Part shown: positions 1-10,800 of the stretch, one piece after another
Numbering within the stretch: position 1 is the stretch's first letter
How the letters are laid out: every line of letters begins with the position of its first letter
Source of the DNA: Triops longicaudatus
Lineage: Eukaryota; Arthropoda; Branchiopoda; Notostraca; Triopsidae
Length of the DNA stretch: 64,000 bases
Direction of reading: 5' to 3'
Assembly: GCA_022885665.1 (NCBI GenBank)
Contig: JAGQDJ010000111.1
Coordinates: 1 to 64,000 of the forward strand
Position numbers and translations under genes: made by a program
The notes under the pieces: model-generated
The model's input: only the letters and a program-made list of their open reading frames with translations
What the model was told of the DNA's origin: nothing
Database searches by the model: none

Positions 1-60
1 ATAGCGTTTCTCTGCCCTCTTCCCATACAAATCACACAAATATGGACTTAAAACAAACTA

Positions 61-150
61 TCGTATATAACCCATGGTTAGGGCGGGGGGCCCCCTTGGC
101 AGGGGGCCCCGGGGCATTTGCCCCCCCCCTTAATCCGGCCCTGGCCGATT
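61..150. mobile_element. hAT-like transposon terminus (fragment)
   Basis: A very G/C-rich stretch in an otherwise AT-rich region. Read on the minus strand, its right edge begins CAGGGCCGGATTAAGG followed by a run of G, the style of terminal inverted repeat seen in many animal hAT elements. The G and C runs on either side can fold on each other. No transposase reading frame lies nearby, so this is at most a terminus or a short non-autonomous copy. Recognition is from the terminus alone. Confidence 0.4.
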
Positions 151-967
151 CCTCGTATAAGGCGCAATCCTACTTTTTACTACGCAAACGACCAACGTGT
201 GAAGCAGCGTAAAGTTTTGTCACAGCTTAAGAATTGGACTTCTATTACAAGAAGAAAACGGACGTTTTGATAAATAAGTTCAAACATTATAGCAAAAAGT
301 TTTTCTTTTTCTTTCTGGTTTAATTATCACAAAATACAGTACAAAAGGAATGTTGAAATCAATGGAATAAAACTGAAATGAAACAAGGAATTAACGTTTC
401 TTATGCGCTTCCCGGTTGATGAGTAAACGTAAAAATCCGTGAATTAGAGACACAGTGGCAATGAATCCTAGAGAAAAAACGAAATAAACATGTTAATAAC
501 GTTGATTAAAATGCTGCCCTTACTTCTTGGCTATTGACATCTTTAGCAAGTATATCTGAATAACGCAAATACAACCAACCACTAAAACCCTTAAAAACTG
601 CTAACATTAGTTTCCCAGCTTCGGAAACTAAATAGTTCATAAGGTGAAAAACGATTCACCGTAAGTGGCTAAGTAAAAAAAAATGTGGTAAAAAATAATG
701 CGCAACTTTTATCCCGTTTAAACGGGCATCACGACTATGCTGAATATTTTCTTAAGAAGTTTTTAATTAATTCGAGGAACTAAAACTAGTAATAAAATGA
801 GCGAACAATTAATAAAATTACCAATACTTTCGAGGTTACACTTACCTTCAACACATACGCTTCCCGGAACAGAATTCCTGCTACGCGTCTACTTCACTTT
901 TAACACCTCGTTGGACAATTTCGTAACCTTGCCTCTACTGCTTTCCGACTGGACCAACCCTGTTTCC
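151..967. other. non-coding stretch downstream of the acidic protein gene
   Basis: AT-rich sequence with no coding exon, RNA gene or repeat that I can support. It lies 3' of the minus-strand gene that ends at 968, so part of it is probably that gene's 3' UTR. Confidence 0.4.
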
Positions 968-3853
968 TTAGCGAAAATAATCCTCGATGTTAGAAAAGGG
1001 AAGTCGTTTCAAGACGACCTGTAACTCACGGTGCACTTTCTCTGTCTCGCATACCTGTTTCCCGCTTACAAGCCCGGCAGAAGCTTTCAAACTAGACCCT
1101 GTCGCTCCATCAGCCAGTGGTGCTAGGGACTTGCCTTTCATGTCAACTTTCGCCCTCTTAATTTTACCAGGCATTCCCGTTTTTTTCGCCGCTCGTGGTT
1201 TACCTTGCGTTTCCAGCTTGCGATTATTCACCTTACTCTGTGCGTTCTTTGCCTTCGGTTTGACTAATGGTGTCAGGGATGCACTAAGCCCTCGTTCCGG
1301 GGAAAGGGTCCTGCTTGACATCGTACTCGCCCCATTACAGCAGCTCCCAGTGAATTGCTGCGTTGGTTCTCTCTCCCTGGAATTGTTGGCTTCCTTGTCA
1401 CGCGACTCAGGTACTGACAAGGAGTCAACGGCACGACAAGCAGGCACACTTATGCGTTTTCTTTCGGATCCCATTAAACTTTCCGCTAAACGGGCAGAAA
1501 TGGTAAAGTTTTTGTAATCAATTATGCGTCTTGGAAGTTCAGGCTTCGTAGACACAGGACATTGAGGACCTACACTCGGCAAACTAGCACGTTTGGCTGG
1601 TACTTTGGGAATTTGACGTCCAAGTTCTTGATCAGCAAACGTTACTTTTCTGATTTTGACTGATGTAGATTCAGTGGGCATTACCACCCAGGTCGCACCG
1701 ACAGGGGTTTCGGTCATTGCTGAGAGACGTTTAGTCTTTTCTCCATCTGAAACTCCATAACGTGTTGTGGTTGCTGAAGGCTGGCCTTTAACCGAAGTTC
1801 GAGCCTTGGGATGTAATTCAGCCGGTTCGGGTCCTAATACAGGGGCAGAGCGGAAAAGAACGTCCACATCGTCTTGACTTATGTCAATCAACAGCACTTC
1901 ATCTTCACCGTCTGAGTCGCTACATTTGCCCATCTCAGTCGTTAAGGTTGCGCCGTTCGGAGTCAGAATTACTTCTTCGGCAGAAACTTCACTTCCACAG
2001 ATATTATCTGTGCTCAGTAGCTGCCTTCCTTGTAATACAATAGCCACATTGCCATCCGACGTTGAGGCGTTTCCACGCACACTTATTTCGCGTTCTTCTG
2101 CGTGACCATTCTCCCTAATCACTTCCATTTCTTTATTATTACTTTCCTCGCTTTTTGATCTGCCCACATCATTTCTTCGAGTATTCTTCTCTTGCGTTGC
2201 AGGATCTTGCTCTTCTGCTAAGGTTTGGCCTGCTTCTGCGTAGCTTCCCAAGTTGCACGCCGACTCTTTTTCGAAACCCAATCCAATGGAATCCTCAGTA
2301 GTGCAACTATCTTCGTTGCTCCTTTTACTATCCATCTTTTCGTTCTGTATTTGCCCAGAATCGTCGCTTGACGATGACCTTCCTTCCGCAACCAACACTT
2401 TGTCTTCCACAAACGCCTCCTTGTTCCGAAATTCTGTTGCTTCCACCTCGAGAGCTTCTTCATTTCTTGTAGGTTCAACATCTTCTTTAGCCTGGCCGTT
2501 CACAATTATGTCCTCTATCAAGGGAGCTTCTTTGGGAGTATCAACTCCTTGTGAATTTGGCAATGTTTCCTTCAGCAACACTCGCTCTTCCGAGGAAGCT
2601 TTATCATCCATGCCGGTCGAACTTACATTATTACCTTCTGGTTCGAAGTCCAGGCTAACTGTATAATAAAAAATATATCCATTTTCAACGTCTCTTTGTT
2701 CATCCGCCTTTTGCTGATCTACTTGTCTGCCATTCTCGGCTTCTAAAGACATTTCAACCTGACTTGCAGGGCCATCTGTGACGGTACCTTCTGTCCTCAG
2801 AGAAACGCTTCCTTCGGGATCAAGAATGTCTCCGTTTCCTTCTCTGCTTTTACTGTCTTTAGGGATGTCTTCCTTCTCACCACTCGCGTCTTCTAAACTT
2901 GATGGTGTTTCACCTTCTGTAACATCTTCCCTGGGAACCAGTTCCTCATAAGACATTCTTCGCTCTTCCATTGCAACTAGGTTTTCCTGGCTAGGGTTAA
3001 AATGTTCGCCTACCGACTCCTCCCCGACCTCCGCTCGTAATGTGCCATTGACAGCAATGTTACATCCATCTTGACCAGTATACACCTCTACGACTCGGGT
3101 ACCCAACTCACCTCCCTCGTTACCACCATTCTCTAATATTCTTTCGTCACTATTACCTCCTTGCGTACGTCCATTTTGTTCTGACTGTTCTTCGCCTTCC
3201 TTCTTCGCTTTTTCGTTAAAGTTGAATTCAACCTCCAGTTCTTCAGTTTCGTCCCTTCGTTTGCGCAATTGTTTGTTTTTGCGCTTCGTTTCTTTACGCA
3301 CTTGCCCGCTCTCTATGACTACTGTCTTCTTTTGCCGGTTTCCTTTCCTCATTCCTCCCGTATTCATCCTACTTGTGATTCGCTTACTCGCAACATTGTT
3401 TTTCGAAACTTCGATATCGGTTTTGCCTTTCCTACCCAGGCCATTCTGTCTGGGGACCTGAGCGCTTACATCTGTTTCCTGCTCATTACTTTCAGCATTA
3501 ATCTGTGCAACCTGGTGGCATTCTTCCCTGGCTTCACTCAGCCCATCGTCGCTCGTGAAGCTCGCGCTCACTTCGACCGCATATGAGGGCAAATCGACGT
3601 CAGGGTATGGCAAGATTCTGACCGACGTAGATGAAATATCTGGCTGACTTGCATGTTCATCCGTTGACGGCGTGATGTAAATGCTCTTGGGGAGCACTTC
3701 TTCAGATTCAGCAACCTGCGTCTCATGCAACAAGTTGGAGTTGTCTAGAAAGTCGGTTGCGTCTTGAACTTGCTGAGTGAACTTGAACTTGATGACTGGC
3801 GGAGGCTGCACTTTTAGTATGTCCGGGACATTGATGGCAGAACCAGCGGACAT
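968..3853 (-). CDS. Unrecognised 961-aa acidic, low-complexity protein with a PP1-docking-like motif
   Basis: One uninterrupted reading frame of 961 codons, which is far beyond chance and clearly coding. The ATG at 3853 sits in a good context (gaaATGtcc) and the frame ends with TAA at 968. I do not recognise the family. The N-terminal three quarters is rich in Glu, Asp, Ser and Asn with no predicted fold. A basic stretch rich in Lys and Arg near residues 880-930 looks like a nuclear localisation or nucleic-acid-binding tail. Residues 736-739 read KVTF preceded by Arg, which fits the RVxF consensus for docking protein phosphatase 1. No signal peptide or membrane segment is visible. The chromodomain gene on the same strand ends 226 bases upstream. 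A nuclear scaffold role is inference. It could also be the large last exon of a gene with upstream exons I cannot see. Confidence 0.75.
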   Translation of the reverse strand: MSAGSAINVPDILKVQPPPVIKFKFTQQVQDATDFLDNSNLLHETQVAESEEVLPKSIYITPSTDEHASQPDISSTSVRILPYPDVDLPSYAVEVSASFTSDDGLSEAREECHQVAQINAESNEQETDVSAQVPRQNGLGRKGKTDIEVSKNNVASKRITSRMNTGGMRKGNRQKKTVVIESGQVRKETKRKNKQLRKRRDETEELEVEFNFNEKAKKEGEEQSEQNGRTQGGNSDERILENGGNEGGELGTRVVEVYTGQDGCNIAVNGTLRAEVGEESVGEHFNPSQENLVAMEERRMSYEELVPREDVTEGETPSSLEDASGEKEDIPKDSKSREGNGDILDPEGSVSLRTEGTVTDGPASQVEMSLEAENGRQVDQQKADEQRDVENGYIFYYTVSLDFEPEGNNVSSTGMDDKASSEERVLLKETLPNSQGVDTPKEAPLIEDIIVNGQAKEDVEPTRNEEALEVEATEFRNKEAFVEDKVLVAEGRSSSSDDSGQIQNEKMDSKRSNEDSCTTEDSIGLGFEKESACNLGSYAEAGQTLAEEQDPATQEKNTRRNDVGRSKSEESNNKEMEVIRENGHAEEREISVRGNASTSDGNVAIVLQGRQLLSTDNICGSEVSAEEVILTPNGATLTTEMGKCSDSDGEDEVLLIDISQDDVDVLFRSAPVLGPEPAELHPKARTSVKGQPSATTTRYGVSDGEKTKRLSAMTETPVGATWVVMPTESTSVKIRKVTFADQELGRQIPKVPAKRASLPSVGPQCPVSTKPELPRRIIDYKNFTISARLAESLMGSERKRISVPACRAVDSLSVPESRDKEANNSREREPTQQFTGSCCNGASTMSSRTLSPERGLSASLTPLVKPKAKNAQSKVNNRKLETQGKPRAAKKTGMPGKIKRAKVDMKGKSLAPLADGATGSSLKASAGLVSGKQVCETEKVHRELQVVLKRLPFSNIEDYFR

Positions 3854-4078
3854 TTCAAGCGACTGGCGCGACCGTCTTCCACGTCGGCCATTAAGCGAAG
3901 AAACGACGGCAGTGCGTTTAGCACTATTATTTAAAAACGAACGAGTGCTGAAAAGAAAATCAAGAAAAAACAGTTACTTGTTACGCAAGCATTTACCTAA
4001 TTAATGGGTATTTAAAAATAGCTATGCCAGTTTTCTACAACAAAGAACTCAGTGAGATATATAAAGAAGTATTAAGCA

Positions 4079-4701
4079 TTACGATGATGGAGACGATTTG
4101 GCGGATCTTCGTGACGGCGATTTCGACTTTTTTCGTTGTTCTTCAAACGCTGCCACGATCTCCAAACACCCTTTCAGGTTTTCGACAGGCTCCCAAGTGT
4201 TTTCACTCCTATAAACGTGCAAATTCCGTTCACTAGTTTCAGTTCGTATAAAATCTTTTAGACCAAGTACTTACTCCTCATATCCGAGCCACTTAACCAA
4301 ATAATGTTTAGTCATTCGTCTAGTCTCTGGATTCGTTTTTCGTCTCGAGTCCAAAATGGCTTCAACTTTGTATTGTCCTTCGGGGACGTCATCTGGATCA
4401 GAGACTGACGCTTCTTGGTTGGTCTCAACGCGCGGACGGCTGGTAACACCGTCATTCGTCACGTCATCAGTCACTGCAAAATAGACACAAAAAGTTTGAA
4501 AATCAAGTGAAGACAAAATGTCTAAAGAACGTTAAATTAATAAATCAGGAACACTATTAAACTGCAATGTTATTGAACCAAGAATTAACTGCATAAAAAC
4601 ATGAAAAAGGAAGATACTTATAAATGCTAGAGCTCATAAAAAAAATCACGTGTACTGGCTTCAGAATTGCTCTTCCTCCGTTTGGTAGCCGCTTCGCCCA
4701 T
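4079..4701 (-). CDS. Small chromodomain protein (HP1/CBX-like chromodomain, no chromoshadow)
   Basis: Three exons give 124 aa: 4701-4656, 4473-4275 and 4208-4079. The ATG at 4701 has a good context (gaaATGg). A chromodomain fills the middle. It opens with YKVEAILDSR, continues through YLVKWLGY and closes with NTWEPVENL, so the aromatic positions that form the methyl-lysine cage (Y, W, Y) are present. Chromodomains of this type bind methylated histone H3 tails. The tail is short, Ser/Lys/Arg-rich and has no chromoshadow domain, so it lacks the HP1 dimerisation half. The first donor is uncertain: cutting before GTACAC or two codons later before GTGATT both keep frame. The domain call is secure. 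The precise target (H3K9 or H3K27) and the orthologue are not. Confidence 0.85.
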
Positions 4702-5245
4702 TTCTTTGCCAAGCTTGATGCCTTTTTATGCAAATACAAATAGCTACCTGTTAGCTCAAATTCAGACACTATTTTTTTTTTCTTTTACTTGAATTCCGAC
4801 GTTTCGTTGTTGATCCAACAATCCTCTTGTATTCCATATCTGCACATCTTGGACAACCTAGAGGAAGAAATTCCAGAACAAAATATTGTTTACTCGATAT
4901 CGCTTTATTATTCCTTTATTTTTAGCGCACAGAATGAGTGATCTACTTACCAAACAATTTATTACGGTGTCGCATCATTTCAAGTTCAAGAACTACTCGC
5001 AGAAAAACCGAAGTCACTTCTTGGGGCACTGCAACGAAGTACATGAGAGTTTTATGTGAAACCAAAGATTGACATGGACCTAAGAGCAAAAATAAAATAA
5101 AAAGTGCACATCACTCGTACGTGCCAGCTTACGTTGGGATGTTGTGTTTAATTCAGCAACGACTAGGTAATGGAAGATAGTGTATGCAGTTTCATAATCA
5201 CAAACGGAAGGCTATGGACAAATGTGATTTAAAAACGGACTAATT

Positions 5246-5695
5246 TTACGATTTAAAATTTACAATGTCCACGGAGTCTTCGTGAGAGCCACGAACGCAC
5301 TCGTAATAGTGCCGGGAGAAGGATCCGGCGCCCACGGTAACTTCACCGCATTTATCACATGGAAATACTGGGAATGGATCAGTGAAACCTTTTATACAAA
5401 CGAGTTAATCATGTTCAATCAAGTTTTTAAGCCTATACCTCTGAAGTAATGCAGCTCTACGATTCGATTTCTAATTGACTGAACACCTAGACCTGCAACA
5501 ATTCCACAGGCTCTCAAAACTGTCGCTTCGACGGCTAAAACAAAAAGATACGAAAGGAAGCGAGTTACATTGCCTTTCGATTACGTTACAATTATTAATT
5601 AAAAAAAGTCGAATATTTACAACAGGGAAAGGAACTTACCAGTTTTTCTCGATGCCATAATTAGATCATAAGCCCCACATGCAAAGCAAGGAGTC
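5246..5695 (-). CDS. Unrecognised zinc-finger protein, last three exons (5' end not found)
   Basis: Three exons with good splice sites and matching phases: 5695-5640 (acceptor phase 2), 5534-5439 and 5388-5246, ending with TAA. The first carries CFACG, a CxxC pair. The last carries CDKCGEVTVGAGSFSRHYYEC, that is C-x2-C-x14-H-x3-C, a C2HC zinc-finger spacing, followed by a short acidic tail. Between them is a segment containing LRACGIVAGLGVQSIRNRIV. I do not recognise the family. The initiating exon must lie above 5695, and I found no convincing candidate, so this is a partial gene. The chromodomain gene starts about 550 bases downstream on the same strand. Confidence 0.6.
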
Positions 5696-5699
5696 CTGA

Positions 5700-7813
5700 A
5701 ATTACGCTTTATTAGTTATAGCGGGAAATTTAAAATGCTGCACATTGGCGCTCAGCTCTCACACCTGACACTATTTTGTCCTTCAGTTTTAAATACAAAT
5801 TATATCTTTAACGCTATTTTACAGCGTAAAATCACTTAATAATACTTTCAGAATACGATTAGCTAACTTAGAAGGCTAGACATGCCTCGAGTACAGATTT
5901 CGACGCAATTTTATAGGAGTTTGTTCAGTTTACGCTTATGTTGGAAAAAGCACACACACGGAAAAAATGGAGGCCCTACAAGCACAACAAATAGGTTCAT
6001 GAAGCGCATGGAACTCATCCCGTGTCCGGAGGAAAGTAGGGAGAAGAGTTTAAAAATGTAGTTCTACGGCAAAACGCAGTCTTAAGAGAAACTAATTCTA
6101 AGAAGAAATAATTAGCACACGCTTACTTATGTTGATTATTCAGTGCGCTACGGGAATAAGAAATATTTAACTTTTATTGAACGGCATGTACGTTGAACTT
6201 TCACAAGGCCAGAGGTGAAAAGGGAAAACAGCGCTCGAAACGTAAGTTGCGCGAATTGAGAGGAAAGTTTGACTGGGAAGTTCACAAGCCGTATGTTGCA
6301 CAGTTATGTGCACATCAAAAGGAAGGGTTTGTTGGAGCGACTGCTAGCGCTGCTACCGTCAATGTGAAGAAAAAAAGACGAAAAGCGGTCCAGGCAAGAT
6401 TCGAGAAGGATACTAGCGCTTAAAAAGGCAGCAAAACGACTTTCGAGTGAAACTCGCAGCTTTGGAGCTCATCTGAAGCGCGAAACGGAGCAAGGGATTT
6501 TCAACCGGAGCAAATTATTTAAAAATTATTTATTTTGTTATCGCTGGTTTTGTATTATCGACCGTTCCACCGCAATTGGCATAGGCCTTCGCGGGAAGTC
6601 ACTAAAAAAATCCTGCTATATGTCCATTTACACGCGACAGTCAAGGAAAAGTACACTGGCATGAGGAGAGTTGAAAAAAAAAACATAACCAATCATAGAT
6701 AAGCTACAGTTCACTTAGCTTAACTTGGAAATGTGAAAGACGTATACTGCTCTTGTTGACCGATAGGACAACACTGATTTTAAATTTATTCATTTTAAGG
6801 GGGGATAAGTGAAATGACATCGGTCTCCTTAGGAAGGGAAACTGGGCAAGGTGCTAATAAAAGGGGTATTTTTTTGCCAAGGAAATATTTGTGAATTCCA
6901 TTGGCAACTTTTTCAGAAAGGTTGTGTTAAATGGCCAAAACCCCCATCCTGAGAAACAAGAAGCCCCATTTCTACGAATGTAGCTTAAATTCCTGAACTT
7001 ATTTTTCCCCCTTAGAGGCTACATTAGACGAAAACTTTATTCTTTCTCATTAATATTCCGGGGCCCTTCCTGACAGCAATTGGTACGCTACAGCGTAATT
7101 AACGTCAGTGTAGTTACGCCGCTGCTCTTGAGGAGCAAGATTTGTCGGTAGTTCCAAGTCGGTCATATATACCCACCCTAAGCTTTCACTTATCGTGTCC
7201 GGTGTCTTTACGCAGGATAATGTCGAATTTCTTCGTTTTAGCAAGCCCACCATATAGTATATGACTTTTCACGCAACTGTGCAGTATGTCGATATCAATG
7301 CAGTCAGTGCAATAGGCAAGCATGTCCGGGTTAGCTGTTAACGAATCTATATTTGGTTCACTCTCAAATTTGGAATGCAACTTGGGCACACTTTATGCCT
7401 CTAAACGTCGATTTGCCCTAAGTATAGGTATCTGAAAATTGGCACAGCAAACAGTTTAAACAGTAAATACTGATTTATAAGAAACACTAAAAAAGAACGA
7501 GGCCACAATAAAAGCTGTGCAAGAGGCTTTTTGCCTAACGAACAACAGCTTCTAAAAACACGTGGATCTCACTTTACCAAAACAAAAAATAAGGGTTTTA
7601 AACTCCTTCAGTACTCCCAGTACACTAAAAACGTACAAAAGAATAATAAAAACTATTCACAATTTGCTTCTGTCAAGGAACTTATTACTGCTATAATCTC
7701 ATCTGTAGCAGTACATGACTAGAAAGCAGATGTTTCGTTCAACCGCGTGCAATTACCACAAACTTCCGAACGTTACTTCTTGAAAATTCTTCAATACTGG
7801 TCTTCTTTTTTCA
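5700..7813. other. Spacer with weak coding signals
   Basis: Probably holds the 5' end of the zinc-finger gene. A plus-strand open stretch at 6193-6423 encodes a strongly basic peptide with KQRSKRKLREL and KKKRRKAVQARF; it lacks an ATG and a clear acceptor. Minus-strand frames at 7389-7050 overlap each other in different frames and look like chance. Nothing else is supportable here. Confidence 0.3.
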
Positions 7814-10800
7814 TTAGAAATCTGACGCACATTCGGGAGGATTAAAGTCGCCGAAGATATTGAGCTCGTATAGTGAAGCCACGATCATAAACAAAAAGTA
7901 CCAGAATAACAAAGCTACTCCGTATTTTTTGTCCAACTTCCAGCCGTTTAGATGCGTTGCTCCAAGCAAAAAGATTATAGTCGAAATGAGAGAGATCGTT
8001 GAGTACGTTAGCCCTAAGAAAAAATAAACTAAATTAAAAGGGCAAACGGACATAAAACAGACAAGTTTACCTTTACTAAGTACACGGACGACACTGCCAG
8101 GACTCACAATGGCTGTTTGTAGAAACCAAGGTAACCCCAGACATACTAAAATGTCAAAGACGTTGCTGCCAATGGCATTGGATGTAGCCATGTCGCCATA
8201 TCCTGCGTAACCAAGAAATACATCAGTTCTTCTCTTCTTCTCGTTTTTACAGAAATTTTATAATAAAATGTATTCTACCTTCCTTAGCGACAGCCAAACT
8301 CGTCAAAATGTCGGGAATGCTAACTCCAGCTGCCACAAACGTCAAACCCATGATTGTATCAGGGATGCCCAGCGTAAAGCCTAATTGAATTTTCATATTA
8401 AAAATGAAGCTTAACAGAAAGCAAAAACATACTACTTATATTAGTAACGATTTATAATACGTTCACTGCGCAAGACCCATTTCCATCATTTCGCCCTCAA
8501 GTTATCTCCGAAATTACTCTGCCCTCTTTCTCGTTGTCTAGCTAGATTGTTTGTTCTATGTCGACCCTTAGCGGTACTGAGCAAGAACGTCCTGTGTACT
8601 GTGTGTAATATTTGTATAAAAGGCCTAGTTGTCCTTGACAAACCGATCGAGTAAGCAAATTGCGCCGACATACTTGGTACCCATGACGTCAACGCAATCG
8701 TGTTCCGTTTATTTATTTATTTAGTCCAAAAGTGTGCAAAACCATTAATTTGCATGAAAAGACCCGAAAATAAAATTAATTAGAGTATAAATATAGCGGC
8801 ATTCAATTAATAAAAGTGTCGGTGTTGGCCAATTGTTTAGCTACAATAAAATTATACAATCTAGACCTTGCTTCGGAAATCTGGATTACTTTGAAAAGAA
8901 GTGTGAACGTAAAGTTATTCAAGGAACGCGCGATAACAGCTATGCGTGCAAAATTCACACCTTGGGCAACTGCTCTATTATTTCGTCTATGACGCAGTTA
9001 CCCAGGGTGGCGGAGGGATGGGACAATTCGGACAGCTTTCTGATTTTTATGTTTTCGTCTCGTGTTCTGGCAAATTTATGGCATGAAAACATAGTCGTTA
9101 GTTGCAGTGGTGTTTTAGTTGTAAAACGTTACAGTGTGAGCGCCGATAAAACGAAAACAAGGGTTAAACGACCGTGAAAACTAGAGGCTTGTCCATGTGT
9201 CTAGATTTTCATGAGGAGGGGAAAGTTTGAATTTAGGGGTGGGACAAGATGCTCATGTGTTTTACCGTAAATTTACCAACAGGCTTACTTTTCAAGAAAA
9301 ATAAACCGTACAGTTAAACTATATTTATGAATATATATTTATTTCTTTAGCTACAGGTATAATGCAAATCAATACTAGATTCAGAGTAGTACTGTATTAG
9401 CGCGAAGATCTATTTTTTTCTGCATTTTGGACAACTTTTGCTATTCTCCCAAGAAATTTTGTTCCCATGTAGTTCTTTGAATTTGCTAATGAATTATTCT
9501 TTTTCAGCGCTGAAGTAGATGTATTTTTGTAGCTATGAGTTCCGTACGAGCTGTACTATGTCCAAACTGTCCCGTTCCTCCTCTAAGTCGAATAGTGAAA
9601 AGGAAGTACCATTAAAAAAATCAAAGACAGACATTGTAAAGCAAAACCTTTTGACTACATTAGTACAGAAAAATCTCATTAGAACGAACAATTTTATAAC
9701 TTTTGGCTACAGTTGCTGGTTTAAAGATCCCGGAGGTCTTTAAACGCACAAAAGGAAGTGTCCGATATAACGAACTTCGACACTCCGAACAGTTTTTTTT
9801 TTCGTGACACGTACGTTTGTTGCAATAAGGTTCTACAGTAATTAACTAATGTAGGCTACTCATAACCTGGGGAAATCTCACTCAAGACTCTCGTGTCGTT
9901 TTTCAAACCGATTAACTGCACCAACGGAAGACGGAACTTAATGTATATCCTCGTGAGGCTTCCTTTACGTAGAAATTGCCACATAATTAAGTTGCTAATG
10001 TTCTCTGGTAACGGTTTCGTGCCCAAGTTGCAGTGTTTAAGAAAGAAGTCTTACCTATGACAGTGATCATCCAGACCATGATGTAGGAAAACAAAGATAT
10101 CCATATCAAGCTTATAAAAAACGTAACAAGAAACCAGCGCTGCCACCGTTCTTGGCGGCAATCGGGCATGGTATAGCGAGCGGCGAAATTAAGTGGAAGC
10201 GACACAGCCCATAGCAATCGAGCAAAAGTGCCGTCCGGTTGTTCCATGAGTGAAGGAAGCTCGGGTTCATTCTTCACAGTTGGAATAGGGTGCGGGTTGC
10301 CTAGCGAGACGCTCTGTACTGAAGAATTTTCTATAAATATACAAAAAAGCACGATTGCAATTACTCAATGGTAACCACGTCTCTCTTACAAGAATTTTTT
10401 CTTTTCCTTTTTTTCTCCTGTTTCTTGTCTTTTTACCTGACTTTTCATCAGTGTACAATTTTCCGCCCTTCTCTTCGTCAAGTTGCTTGTAGGGCATCAG
10501 AGATTGATTCTCTTGGCTTTTGTAAGCAGTAGCGGGCAATGGCAACGGAAACGAGTTCGCCCAGCGCTCAAGAGGTTCGTTGTAATACATGAGCACGATA
10601 TAACCCGCATACAAAATAAGGAAGATTGATGACTCGTACCTAAATGTTCAAATGCTGTTATGATACAAATGGTCTTGAATCTTCTAAAACTCTTTTCAAG
10701 CTTAAGAATAGGCGTAAGAAAGCTTAACATAGCTAAGAACTTCCCGAAGTTATTGATATGCTGAATACTGCAACACTCTCTACTACAACAGAATCTCTTT

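Noticed and set aside
987..3586. Plus-strand open frames across the 961-aa acidic gene
   Set aside because: Shadows of a long coding frame on the other strand; composition is not protein-like.
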